From NCBI RefSeq assembly GCF_000411975.1, contig NZ_ASXG01000182.1, positions 3,524 through 67,523 on the forward strand: DNA of 64,000 nt. Reading direction: 5' to 3'. The DNA comes from Amycolatopsis orientalis DSM 43388. Its GTDB lineage: Bacteria; Actinomycetota; Actinomycetes; Mycobacteriales; Pseudonocardiaceae. This document shows, in pieces, positions 30,689 through 38,859 of the stretch (positions are counted from its first letter, which is position 1; each line of letters opens with the position of its first letter). Position numbers and translations under genes: made by a program. Below the pieces are notes generated by a model. That model searched no databases. It was not told the DNA's origin and was given only the letters and a program-made list of their open reading frames with translations.

Positions 30689-31759
30689 TCAGCCCGCCGA
30701 ACGAAGCCGCTCCGCGATCTGCTCCGGGGTCGCGTCGTTGATCCAGACCGCCATCCCCGACTCGGATCCGGCCAGGTATTTCAGCTTGTCCTTGGCCCGC
30801 AGCACGGAGAACAGCTCCAGGTGCAGCCACGACAGGTCCCGGTCCCGGCGCACCGGCGCCTGCTGCCAGCCCGCGATGTAGGGCAGCGGCCGGTCGTACA
30901 GCGCGTCGCACCGGCGCAGCACGTCCAGGTACACGCGGGAAAAGTCGTCGCGTTCGGCGTCGGTGAGCGACGGCAGGTCCGGTACCTGCCGGTGCGACAC
31001 GATCTGGACGTGCACCGGCCAGCGCGCAGCCGGCGGCACGAACGCCGTCCAGTGCTCTCCGGCGGCGATCACGCGCTCGCCCGATTTCTGTTCCGCGGCC
31101 AGCACGTCGCCGAGCACCGACCCGCCATGTTCGCGCGCGACCGCCAGCATTCGCTCAGTCTTCGGCGTGACGAATGGGTAGCCGTAGATCTGCCCGTGCG
31201 GATGCGAGAGCGTGACGCCGATTTCCTCGCCGCGGTTCTCGAACGGGAAGACCTGTTCCACGCCAGGCGTCTGCGCGAGCGCGGCGGTGCGGTCGGCCCA
31301 CGCGTCGACGACGAGGCGCACCTGCTCCGGGGTCAGCTGGGAGAACGCGCCGTCGTGGTCGCTCGTGAAGCACACGACCTCGCAGCGGCCGAGCCCCGGT
31401 GCGGTCGGCACCAGGCCCAATCCGTCCACTGTGGACGGCTCGCCCGTAGCCTGCTGCGAGAACGACGGGAACCGGTTCTCGAACACGACCACGTCGTAGT
31501 CGGCTTCGGGGATTTCGCTCGGCTTGCCCGGCCGGGTCGGGCAGAGCGGGCAGAGGTCGGCCGGAGGCTTGTACGTGCGCGTCTGGCGGTGCGCTGCCAT
31601 CGCGACCCACTCGCCGGTCAGCGGGTCGCGGCGGATCTCCGAGGCCGCCGCGACCGGCGGCAGGTCCCGGGTGTCCGCGGCGAGCCGTTCGCCGGTGTCG
31701 GCGTGGTCGAAGTAGATGATCTCCCGGCCGTCAGCCAGGTGCCGCACAGTGCGTTTCAC
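30689..31759 (-). CDS. galT: Galactose-1-phosphate uridylyltransferase
   Basis: A 356-residue Leloir-pathway enzyme exchanging UMP between UDP-glucose and galactose-1-phosphate. It has a metal-binding CPLCPTRPG, the FENRFPSF motif, the active-site SHPHGQIYGYPFVTP (His-Pro-His) and the C-terminal HLELFSVLRAKDKLKYLAG. GTG at 31759 overlaps the stop of the DeoR gene, so the two are co-transcribed and the regulator likely controls galactose use. galK and galE are not adjacent, but galU is in the same window. Confidence 0.93.
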   Translation of the reverse strand: MKRTVRHLADGREIIYFDHADTGERLAADTRDLPPVAAASEIRRDPLTGEWVAMAAHRQTRTYKPPADLCPLCPTRPGKPSEIPEADYDVVVFENRFPSFSQQATGEPSTVDGLGLVPTAPGLGRCEVVCFTSDHDGAFSQLTPEQVRLVVDAWADRTAALAQTPGVEQVFPFENRGEEIGVTLSHPHGQIYGYPFVTPKTERMLAVAREHGGSVLGDVLAAEQKSGERVIAAGEHWTAFVPPAARWPVHVQIVSHRQVPDLPSLTDAERDDFSRVYLDVLRRCDALYDRPLPYIAGWQQAPVRRDRDLSWLHLELFSVLRAKDKLKYLAGSESGMAVWINDATPEQIAERLRSAG

Positions 31760-32556
31760 GCTTCTTCTGCCTCGAGGTTCTCCGCCGTTTCGGCGATCAT
31801 GAGTTCTCCGACCCGCTCCGCGAGTTCTTCGCGCGCGCGGTCGTCCAGTCCGTCGTCGGTCACCACGACCTGTGCTTCCTCCAGGTCCGCGATCGTGGAA
31901 ATGCCGACCGTGCCCCACTTCGTGTGGTCGGCGAGCACCACGAGCCGCCGTCCGGCCTCCACCAGCGCGCGGTCGGTTTCGCTTTCGGTGAGGTTCGGGG
32001 TGGTGAACCCGGGCCCCACCGCCATTCCGTGCACGCCGAGGAACACCAGGTCGAGGTGCAGCGTCCGCAGGCTCTGCACGGCGACCGGGCCGACCAGCGC
32101 GTCCGACGGGGTGCGCACGCCGCCGGTGAGGACCACGGTGCGGTCCGGCTGCCCGGCGTTGCGCAGCACGTCGGCGACCTGGATCGAGTTGGTGACGATG
32201 GTGAGGCCCTCGATGCCGTCGAGCGCGTGCGCGAGCGTCCAGGTGGTGGTTCCCGCGGACAGGCCGATCGCGGTGCCCGGTTTGACGAGCGTGGCCGCCA
32301 GTTCGGCGATGGCTTCCTTCTGCGCGCGCTGGCGTACCGATTTCGCCTCGAACCCCGGTTCGTCGGTGCTCTTGCCGACCAGCGACGTCGCGCCGCCGTA
32401 AACCTTCTCGACCAGCCCGCGGCCCGCGAGCACGTCGAGGTCGCGGCGGACCGTCATGTCGGAAACGCCGAGCCTCGCGACGAGGTCACTGACCCGGACC
32501 GCACCGGTCCGGCGTGCTTCCTCGAGGATCACCGCCTGTCGCTGCCGCGCGAGCAC
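31756..32556 (-). CDS. DeoR-family transcriptional regulator
   Basis: A 266-residue sugar-metabolism repressor. The N-terminal winged HTH is LARQRQAVILEEARRTGAVRVSDLVARLGVSDMTVRRDLDVLAGRG. The C-terminal sugar-phosphate sensor domain has the IGLSAGTTTWTLAHAL and ADHTKWG motifs. GTG at 32556 with GGGGAG upstream is chosen among several in-frame starts. It is followed by galT with a four-base overlap, so galactose metabolites are the likely effectors. Confidence 0.88.
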   Translation of the reverse strand: MLARQRQAVILEEARRTGAVRVSDLVARLGVSDMTVRRDLDVLAGRGLVEKVYGGATSLVGKSTDEPGFEAKSVRQRAQKEAIAELAATLVKPGTAIGLSAGTTTWTLAHALDGIEGLTIVTNSIQVADVLRNAGQPDRTVVLTGGVRTPSDALVGPVAVQSLRTLHLDLVFLGVHGMAVGPGFTTPNLTESETDRALVEAGRRLVVLADHTKWGTVGISTIADLEEAQVVVTDDGLDDRAREELAERVGELMIAETAENLEAEEA

Positions 32557-32582
32557 CGCCACTCCCCAAGCACACCCATTAA

Positions 32583-32600
32583 CTACACAAAATCCTACAC
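32583..32600. promoter_or_regulatory. Direct CTACAC repeats before the deoR-galT operon
   Basis: CTACAC at 32583-32588 and 32595-32600 are spaced one short helical turn apart in an AT-rich patch directly upstream of the DeoR start. They are a candidate operator for autoregulation. Confidence 0.4.
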
Positions 32601-32675
32601 GATTCAACATCAAGGGTGCGCGACGTGCGGATCGATCGTCCCCCTGCTGGGCGACAGCCAAGCGTGGCGGGCGGC

Positions 32676-34115
32676 TCAGGCGACGGGCGCCCCGGGTAGC
32701 CGGATGGTGAGCAGCGCCCCGCCCTCCGGGGCCCGGTTGGCGTAAACCGTGCCGCCGTGCCGTTCGGCGGCGTGCTTCACGATCGCCAGTCCGAGGCCGG
32801 ACCCGGGCAGGGTGCGCGCCTCCGACGAGCGGTAGAAACGGTCGAACACCTTGGGCAGGTCTTCCTCGGCGATGCCCGGACCAGAGTCCGCGACCTCGAC
32901 CACCGCGGTGCCGTCGCCCAGCGGACGCAGCGTGACCCGCACCCGCGAACCCTGCGGCGAAAACTTCACCGCGTTGTCCAGCAGGTTCAGCACCGCGCGT
33001 TCGAGCGAGCTGTTGTCACCAGTGAGCACCCACGGCTGCAGCGAGACCTCGAACTCGATCTCGCCCGCCCGGCGGCGCGCCCGGTCGAGCGCGCGCTCGA
33101 CCACGTCCATCAGGTCGACGCGTTCGGCCTGCTCGCGCGGTTCGTCCTGGCGCGCCAGCTCCACCAGGTCGCCGATGAGCTGGGTGAGTTCGTCGAGCTG
33201 GCCGCGGATGTCGGCCTCGATGTCGGCGCGGTCCTCGTCCGGCAACGACGGTGCGCCCGGCCGGCTGGCCGACAGCAGCAATTCCAGGTTGGTGCGCATG
33301 GAAGTCAGCGGGGTGCGCAGCTCGTGTCCAGCGTCAGCGACCAGCTGCCGCTGCCGTTCCTGCGAGTCCGCGACCGTGCCGAGCATGATGTTGAAGCTGT
33401 GCGTGAGCCGGGCGAGTTCGTCATCGCCGCTCACCGGGATTGGCCGCAAGTCACCGGTCGCGGCCACGCGTTCGGCAGCCGAGGTCAGCCGGTCGACCGG
33501 ACGCAAACCGGCGCGCGCGACCGCCGTGCCCGCGCCCGCGGCCACCACGATCCCGGCACCGCCGACCAGGAACAGCACCACGGACAGCTGGTTCAGCGCC
33601 CGCATCGTCGGCGCCATCGACTGAGCCAGCACGATCGCCTGCCCGTGCCCGAGCGGGACCGCGACCACTCGCATGCCAGTGGCCGCGTCGGTGCGCAGCG
33701 ACTGTGGCAGCACACCAGTCGCGACGCGCATCTCGGACGGACCCACCGGCGGCCGCGTACCCGGCTGCGGATAGATCAAGTCACCGGTCAGGCCGTTGAG
33801 CTGGCCGATCTGCAGGTCGGCGCTGGCCAGCAAGGCACCCGGCACCTCGCGCAACTGGTCGGTGGGCACCTGCGGCGAGTTCGCCGCAGCTTGTGCTCGG
33901 GCGAGCAGGTTGTCATCGAGCTGGGTGAGGAGATTGTTGCGCACCACCAGGTACGCGCACAGGGACACCAGCGCCACCGCACCCGCCACACACGCGGCGG
34001 CCAGCAGCGTGACGCGGCCGCGCAGCGAGAATCGGCGGGTGCTCCACCGGGTGCCCCGCGGATCGGGGACCTCCCCCGACGGCGCGGCCGGTTCGCCTGC
34101 CGGATGCTCGGTCAC
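32676..34115 (-). CDS. mprB: MprB-like sensor histidine kinase
   Basis: A 479-residue envelope-stress kinase. A membrane helix near 35-58 is followed by an extracytoplasmic sensor of about 110 residues, a second helix near 175-200, a HAMP linker, the His box (DAGHELRTPLTSMRTNLELL, His near 262) and the ATPase domain (NLLDNAVKFSPQGS, DSGPGIAEEDL, GSGLGLAIVK). GTG overlaps the regulator stop. Orthology to MprB is inferred from domain layout and from closeness to pepD, as in Rv0981-Rv0983, although deoR and galT intervene here. Confidence 0.82.
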   Translation of the reverse strand: MTEHPAGEPAAPSGEVPDPRGTRWSTRRFSLRGRVTLLAAACVAGAVALVSLCAYLVVRNNLLTQLDDNLLARAQAAANSPQVPTDQLREVPGALLASADLQIGQLNGLTGDLIYPQPGTRPPVGPSEMRVATGVLPQSLRTDAATGMRVVAVPLGHGQAIVLAQSMAPTMRALNQLSVVLFLVGGAGIVVAAGAGTAVARAGLRPVDRLTSAAERVAATGDLRPIPVSGDDELARLTHSFNIMLGTVADSQERQRQLVADAGHELRTPLTSMRTNLELLLSASRPGAPSLPDEDRADIEADIRGQLDELTQLIGDLVELARQDEPREQAERVDLMDVVERALDRARRRAGEIEFEVSLQPWVLTGDNSSLERAVLNLLDNAVKFSPQGSRVRVTLRPLGDGTAVVEVADSGPGIAEEDLPKVFDRFYRSSEARTLPGSGLGLAIVKHAAERHGGTVYANRAPEGGALLTIRLPGAPVA

Positions 34116-34804
34116 GGCGGGGTCTCGCGCAGGACGTACCCCACTCCACGCACCGTGTGGATCAGCCTCGGTTCGCCCTCCGCTTCCGTCTTGCGGCGCA
34201 AATAGCCGACGTAGACCTCCAGCGCGTTGCCCGACGTCGGGAAGTCGTAACCCCATACTTCCTCCAGGATCCTTCCGCGGGTCAGCACGTGCTTGGGGTA
34301 CGAGAGGAACAGCTCGAGCAGCGCGAACTCGGTGCGGGTGAGACTGATCTCGCGACCGCCGCGGCGGACTTCGCGAGTGCCCGGGTCGAGCGTGAGGTCG
34401 GCGAACGACAGCACCTCCGACGTCTCGCCCTGCTGAGCGTCCGGCGCGGCACGGCGCAACAGGGCGCGCAGCCGGGCGAGCAGTTCCTCCAGGGCGAACG
34501 GCTTGGGCAGGTAGTCGTCGGCACCGGCGTCGAGGCCGGAGACCCGGTCGGAGACGGTGTCCCGGGCGGTCAGCACGAGAATGGGCAGGTCATCGCCAGT
34601 GCTGCGAAGCCGGCGGGCCACTTCGAGCCCGTCGAGCCGCGGCATCATCACGTCGAGCACCATCGCGTCCGGCCGGTTGGCGAGAATCGTCTCCAATGCC
34701 TGCGCACCATCGCTCGCGAGCTCCACGGTGTACCCGTTGAACTCCAAAGACCGCCTGAGCGATTCACGGACGGCACGGTCGTCGTCCACTACGAGGATGC
34801 GCAT
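34112..34804 (-). CDS. mprA: MprA-like response regulator
   Basis: A 230-residue OmpR-family regulator. The receiver has RILVVDDDRAVRESL, the phospho-Asp in MVLDVMMPRLDGL and K in LPKPFALEE. The winged-helix domain carries the LTRTEFALLELFLSYPKHVLTR and VYVGYLRRKTE signatures and the C-terminal IHTVRGVGYVLRE. It partners the overlapping kinase. In mycobacteria MprA responds to envelope stress and activates pepD and sigma factors; the same role is inferred. Confidence 0.85.
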   Translation of the reverse strand: MRILVVDDDRAVRESLRRSLEFNGYTVELASDGAQALETILANRPDAMVLDVMMPRLDGLEVARRLRSTGDDLPILVLTARDTVSDRVSGLDAGADDYLPKPFALEELLARLRALLRRAAPDAQQGETSEVLSFADLTLDPGTREVRRGGREISLTRTEFALLELFLSYPKHVLTRGRILEEVWGYDFPTSGNALEVYVGYLRRKTEAEGEPRLIHTVRGVGYVLRETPP

Positions 34805-34944
34805 GCCGCCAGTCTTACGCAGAGTGCTGAGACCCGCCTAAGAACACACGCAGAACACACAAAGAGCATCTCCCCGGAGTGCGGCGCGTAACAGGCGGGG
34901 CGACGGTCGCGACCATCAGCTGGACTTGAGGGGGAGGAGCGCTG

Positions 34945-35319
34945 ATGGCCAATCGGAAACGGCTCGGTCCCGGGTGGCTGGCTGGTATTTGTGTACTTGG
35001 CGTCATTGGGTTGATCGGCAACGCGTGCGGCAGCAAGGACGCCGGGCCTTCTGCGCCCGCCTCCGGGACAGCCCCGCTCACGACGCCTTCCTACAGCCCT
35101 GCCCCGGTGTACGAACCACCTACAACCTCATCGGACACGCCCGCTTCGACGCCGACGTTCTCGCCGCCTTCAGACGACCCGGTCGATACCGGGACTGGGT
35201 CTGGCGTCACCGACGCGCCGCTGCCCGACGACTCAGACGGCCACGTGCATGTACCGCACATTCCGCACCCGCATGTGCGTACGTGCGTCGGTGGGAAGCA
35301 CGTCCATATCTGCGGCTGA
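34945..35319 (+). CDS. Exported Pro/Thr-rich protein with His-rich tail
   Basis: A 124-residue protein. A basic N-terminus and one hydrophobic helix (about 10-28) end in IGNACGSKD, which could be an imperfect lipobox or a signal anchor. A Pro/Ser/Thr-rich stretch of about 65 residues follows (a wall-spanning linker by look), then DDSDGHVHVPHIPHPHV and RTCVGGKHVHICG. The tail packs six His in alternating HxH pattern and two Cys, suggesting metal binding outside the cell. A GGGGGAGGAG ribosome site is strong. It is divergent from mprA. Not recognised as a named family. Confidence 0.65.
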   Translation: MANRKRLGPGWLAGICVLGVIGLIGNACGSKDAGPSAPASGTAPLTTPSYSPAPVYEPPTTSSDTPASTPTFSPPSDDPVDTGTGSGVTDAPLPDDSDGHVHVPHIPHPHVRTCVGGKHVHICG

Positions 35320-35321
35320 CG

Positions 35322-35942
35322 TCACAACGGGCGCTCTTCCGGCGGCCGCGCGACCGGAGCGTTCCAGTGGCGCCAGAGCGCGAGCACGCGGATCGCGACC
35401 ACCACCACCGCGGAGACGGTCGTTACCGCGCCGGCCGGGAGGTTCAGCGCGTGCCCTGCCCAAACGCAGACCGCGCCGGTCAGCGCGGCCATTGCGTAGA
35501 TCTCCTTGCGCAGCACGAGAGGGATTTCCCGCAGCAGCAGGTCGCGGAGTGCACCGCCGCCGATGCCGCTGGTCATGCCGATCAGGCAGGCGGCGTACCC
35601 GGTCGCGCCCGCGTTGAGTGCCAGCGTCGTCCCGGCCGTGGCGAACACGCCGAGTCCGACCGCGTCCGCGAGGAGCACCGCGTGCCGCAGCCGGGCGACC
35701 TGCGGGTGGAAGGCGAACACGACCAGCGCCGTCGCCGCGCAAACGGCCAGGTACGGCCAGTTGCGGAGGGACGTCGGCGGGTGGATGCCGAGGAGCACGT
35801 CGCGGATGATGCCGCCGCCGAGCGCCGTGGTCAGCCCGACCACGACGACTCCGAACACGTCCAGCCGCGCCCGGACCGCGGCCAGCGCCCCGGACGCAGC
35901 GAACGCCACCAGCCCGAGGAACTCGAGCGCGGTCAGCAGCAT
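35322..35942 (-). CDS. TRIC-family (UPF0126) cation channel protein
   Basis: A 206-residue membrane protein with seven predicted helices and the internal duplication of the YicG/TRIC family. The two glycine-rich repeats are TTALGGGIIRDVLLG and MTSGIGGGALRDLLLRE, each giving the GGG-x-x-RD pore motif. Bacterial and archaeal TRIC homologues are monovalent cation channels; physiological role in actinomycetes is unknown. Its stop faces the His-rich protein gene with two bases between. Confidence 0.88.
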   Translation of the reverse strand: MLLTALEFLGLVAFAASGALAAVRARLDVFGVVVVGLTTALGGGIIRDVLLGIHPPTSLRNWPYLAVCAATALVVFAFHPQVARLRHAVLLADAVGLGVFATAGTTLALNAGATGYAACLIGMTSGIGGGALRDLLLREIPLVLRKEIYAMAALTGAVCVWAGHALNLPAGAVTTVSAVVVVAIRVLALWRHWNAPVARPPEERPL

Positions 35943-35951
35943 CTGCTGGTT

Positions 35952-36605
35952 CTACTGGTCGAGAAGCCCGCCGCGGTAGGCCAGGAGCGCGGCCTGCACC
36001 CGGTTGGCCGCGCCGATCTTCGAAAGCACCGCCGAGACGTATCCCTTGACCGTCGCCTCGGACAGGTGAAGCCGCCCGCCGATCTCGGCGTTCGACAGCC
36101 CCTGCCCGATCAGCGCGACGACCTCGCGTTCGCGTTCGGACAGCGAGGCCAGGAGCTTGCGCGCCGGCTGCGCGGCCCGCTGCTCGTCGCGGTGGCTCTG
36201 CACCATCCGCACGGCCACGCCCGGGTCGAGGACAGCACCGCCCTTGGCCAGGTCGCGCACGGCCCGCAGCAGCGCCGCCGGGTCGATGTCCTTCAGCAGG
36301 AAGCCGTTGGCGCCGAGCCGCAGCGCGAGGCTGACGTACTCGTCGATGTCGAAGGTGGTGAGCATGGCGACGGTCGGCGGATCGGGCAGCGCGAGAATGG
36401 CCCGAAGCGCGCGAATGCCGTCGTCAGGGGCGCGCATCTTGATGTCGAGCAGCGCGACGTCGGGGTGATAGCGACGGGCGACCTCGACCGCCGATCTGCC
36501 GTCGCTTGCCTCGCCCACGATCTCGATGTCCGACGCCCCGGACATCATGGCGCGCAGCCCCGACCGAACTAGTTCCTCGTCGTCGGCGAACATGAGCTTG
36601 ATCAA
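35952..36605 (-). CDS. Orphan NarL/LuxR-family response regulator
   Basis: A 217-residue regulator. The receiver (MFADDEELVRSGLRAMM, ALLDIKMRAPDDGI, AMLTTFD, LLKDIDP) is followed by a LuxR HTH (LSEREREVVALIGQGLSNAEIGGRLHLSEATVKGYVS). The start is TTG at 36605 with GGAGGG six bases upstream; ATG at 36593 is the alternative but would cut into the first strand. Such regulators normally follow a histidine kinase gene with overlap. None is present here, and instead about 200 bases without a gene lead into a pseudogene. Confidence 0.87.
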   Translation of the reverse strand: MIKLMFADDEELVRSGLRAMMSGASDIEIVGEASDGRSAVEVARRYHPDVALLDIKMRAPDDGIRALRAILALPDPPTVAMLTTFDIDEYVSLALRLGANGFLLKDIDPAALLRAVRDLAKGGAVLDPGVAVRMVQSHRDEQRAAQPARKLLASLSEREREVVALIGQGLSNAEIGGRLHLSEATVKGYVSAVLSKIGAANRVQAALLAYRGGLLDQ

Positions 36606-36821
36606 CGAAGCCCTCCGGCAGACCGTGGGTTGGAGGCGGCTCCCCGCACCCGTTACGGAAGATTACCTACTGTTGTTCATGGTTTCGAAACCAGACACGA
36701 CCAGGTGACGCGGCTGGTCCACCGGAGCGGCCGGGAACAGCAGTCGACCTGGTTGCTGGTCACCCACTTGAGTGAGTTCTTCGGGTGGGGACCGCCGAGT
36801 TGCGTAACCGATCCAGAAGGG
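36606..36821. other. Gene-free stretch at the edge of a decayed region
   Basis: No convincing gene or RNA is visible in these 216 bases. The lost kinase gene or the 5' part of the following hydrolase pseudogene may once have lain here. Confidence 0.5.
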
Positions 36822-37316
36822 CTGATCCGAAGAGATCCTTACCAGCTTCCAGGACGGCCTGCGCGCAAGCCACGAAGGCAGCCCCTCCGCCAACACCCTC
36901 CTCGGCCACAGCTACGGGACCACCCTCGTCGGCCACGCCGCCAGCAGCACCCACCTGCCCGTCGACAACATCGTCCTCGTCGCCAGCCCCGGCGTCGGCG
37001 TCGACCACGCCGCACAGCTGAACATCCCGCCTGACCACGTCTACTCCACCACCGCCGAACACGACCTGATCAACATCACCAACTTCCCCCGCGGCATCAC
37101 CGGAAGCGGAGACTGGCTCGACCCCTCGACCCCTCGGCCCCGACCCCACCGACCCCGAATTCGGCGGAAAGACATTCAGCTCCAACCCCGGAACCGAAGG
37201 CCCGTGGCACAAATTCGGCCTCAGCAGCGAGGCACACAGCCAATACTGGGACCGAGGCAACCAAGCCCTGACCTCAATGGGTCAGATCATCGCCGGGAAG
37301 CAGCCGAACCGACATG
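36822..37316 (+). pseudogene. Truncated, frameshifted alpha/beta hydrolase (DUF1023-like)
   Basis: Frame one reads TSFQDGLRASHEGS, then LLGHSYGTTLVGHAAS with the serine-nucleophile elbow GHSYG, and later VLVASPGVGVDHAAQL. The 5' end is cut by an in-frame TGA near 36822. At 37117-37140 an 8-base unit (CTCGACCC/CTCGGCCC) occurs three times in tandem, after which the homologous sequence continues in another frame (GPDPTDPEFGGKTFSS, then WHKFGLSSEAHSQYWD). Dropping two copies restores one frame. Family members are Pseudonocardiaceae hydrolases often linked to WXG proteins and followed by a lipoprotein gene. Confidence 0.75.
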
Positions 37317-37814
37317 AGCCTTCGCACCATCGCCGCGACAGCCATCGTCGCATGCTTGACGCTCGCACTTGCCGGATGCGGAAAGGAAACCGATTCCGGA
37401 ATGAAGAACACCATCACGAGCCAAGAGGCAAACCAGCGGCTGGACGCTTACATCCAGCAAGCGAAGTCAGCGCTTTCAATCTCTCTGGAACTCACGGGGA
37501 GAGACACCGATCAGCCCTGCGACGACCCCACCGACAACGGACCGAAGGGGCGATTGATCGCGGGACGGAGCTATAAGCTGACCGGCACAAACAAAAACTC
37601 GACCGCATCATACTTCGCAAAGCTCAAAACATGGTCAACGGAAAACAATTTTCATATTCTAACAGAGAAGCATAACCCGGAATACCTCTGGATCGAGAAG
37701 CGGGACGACGGATTCCGCTTGGCCTTGCAATCAAATGATCTAGGCGAAATCTACCTGGACGGTTCTTCGCCGTGCGTCTGGCGCAACGGCACGCCCGAAC
37801 CGCAGCAGGAGTAG
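37314..37814 (+). CDS. Putative lipoprotein
   Basis: A 166-residue exported protein with a signal peptide and lipobox LAGC (Cys 22). The mature part is polar, contains two further Cys (QPCDDPTDN and SSPCVWRNG) that may form a disulfide, and is beta-rich (FRLALQSNDLGEIYLDG). Base composition is lower in GC than the surroundings (for example 37560-37740). It directly follows the broken hydrolase, whose intact relatives are usually paired with such a lipoprotein, so its partner may be lost. Function unknown. Confidence 0.7.
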   Translation: MSLRTIAATAIVACLTLALAGCGKETDSGMKNTITSQEANQRLDAYIQQAKSALSISLELTGRDTDQPCDDPTDNGPKGRLIAGRSYKLTGTNKNSTASYFAKLKTWSTENNFHILTEKHNPEYLWIEKRDDGFRLALQSNDLGEIYLDGSSPCVWRNGTPEPQQE

Positions 37815-38087
37815 CGCGGGTGCCGAGCACCGGCCCAGAAGTGGCCGCACTGGCCAAGGAAGGCTAATAGCAGGATTCGAGACAGGCGAGCAGTCGTTGA
37901 CCTCGGCTGTCACGCTAACTACAGTCGAACACGCGAGCGAGCAGTCGACGAAGGCGGCACGGCCCCGGATGCCGATCAGGCGGCACCGCCGCAACAACCG
38001 GACCGGTTCGGTGTGGACAATCACGTGGTACCACCACCCGCCCGACATGGTTGCGGCAGTGCCGTCGCCCGCTGACGTCCACGCACG
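37815..38087. other. Gene-free stretch
   Basis: No gene with believable composition or start, no RNA and no repeat was found in these 273 bases. It lies between the lipoprotein gene and a frameshifted gene and seems part of the same decaying region. Confidence 0.5.
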
Positions 38088-38625
38088 TTGGATCTCGGAA
38101 CCATCCTGACCGGAGTTTTCACGCTCACCGGCGCCCTCGAGTGCATATGGCTGACTCAGCGCAACGTGGAGCGTGAGGTACGTCGAAGTCGAGCCGAGGC
38201 CGGGCGCGATGCTCAGCGGCGCGTGCTCGCAGAGCTATTGGTTACTGGCCACAAGAAAGACGTAGCAGTACGAGTTGGCGCTGCCAATCATGTACAAGGC
38301 CCAAGAGCGCGGAAGTCTCGGCGAATTCGCAGAATCTGAGCTGGGGACGGAGCTAGCGAAGGTCAACGCCGAGTTCTCGCGTGCGCTCGTAGAGGCAAGC
38401 TCGTTGGTCGGCGACGGACCACCTGTCGACGCCCTCCTCAACGTGCGAAGTCTCGACCTTCGTCATCCCGATAGCGCGGTCGGACCCGCGATCGACACGA
38501 AGAAAGGTTTCGACGTCGAGCCGCACGAGAAGATCATCGAGGGCCTGCCGCGGGTCGCGGCAGAAGGTGAGGCCGCGCGTGCGCTGCTGCAGCGCGTGCT
38601 CGGCGACCTCACCGCCATCGGCTAG
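38088..38625 (+). pseudogene. Frameshifted single-helix membrane protein
   Basis: A TTG-started frame codes one membrane helix (TILTGVFTLTGALECIWL) and a charged coiled region to KKDVA near 38262. The continuation QYELALPIMYKAQERG and a helical C-terminal domain to 38625 lies one frame over. A TAG blocks that second frame just before the junction, and the first frame soon becomes nonsense. The join (GACGTAGCAGTACGAG) looks like a one- or two-base indel. Function of the intact protein is unknown. A sequencing error cannot be excluded. Confidence 0.6.
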
Positions 38626-38786
38626 CTCCGGCTACTGAACCTTGGGCCGGAATCCGTGTACGTCATGCACTGGGAGTTACCGCGAAGCGCCCGAACCGTC
38701 ACGCGGTGAATTCTGACAGTTTCTGCCCCTTGGTCTTCCCCAGCTCGAACTTCCTTGATCGAAATAGGCTCTGACCTGCGAGAGTG

Positions 38787-38859
38787 TGCCCCCGGCAGGA
38801 TTCGAACCTGCGACACCGGCTTTAGGAGAGCCGTGCTCTATCCCCTGAGCTACGAGGGC
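38787..38859 (-). tRNA. tRNA-Arg(CCT)
   Basis: A 73-base cloverleaf on the minus strand. It has acceptor GCCCTCG/CGGGGGC with discriminator A, D-arm GCTC-AGGGGATA-GAGC, an anticodon stem CGGCT/AGCCG with loop CTCCTAA giving anticodon CCT (reads AGG), and T-arm GCAGG-TTCGAAT-CCTGC. The tetR reading frame runs into its 5' half. Confidence 0.95.

Noticed and set aside
37897..38109. 70-codon frame in the gap after the lipoprotein
   Set aside because: No ribosome site, no hydrophobic or domain pattern, and it overlaps the better-supported frameshifted gene.
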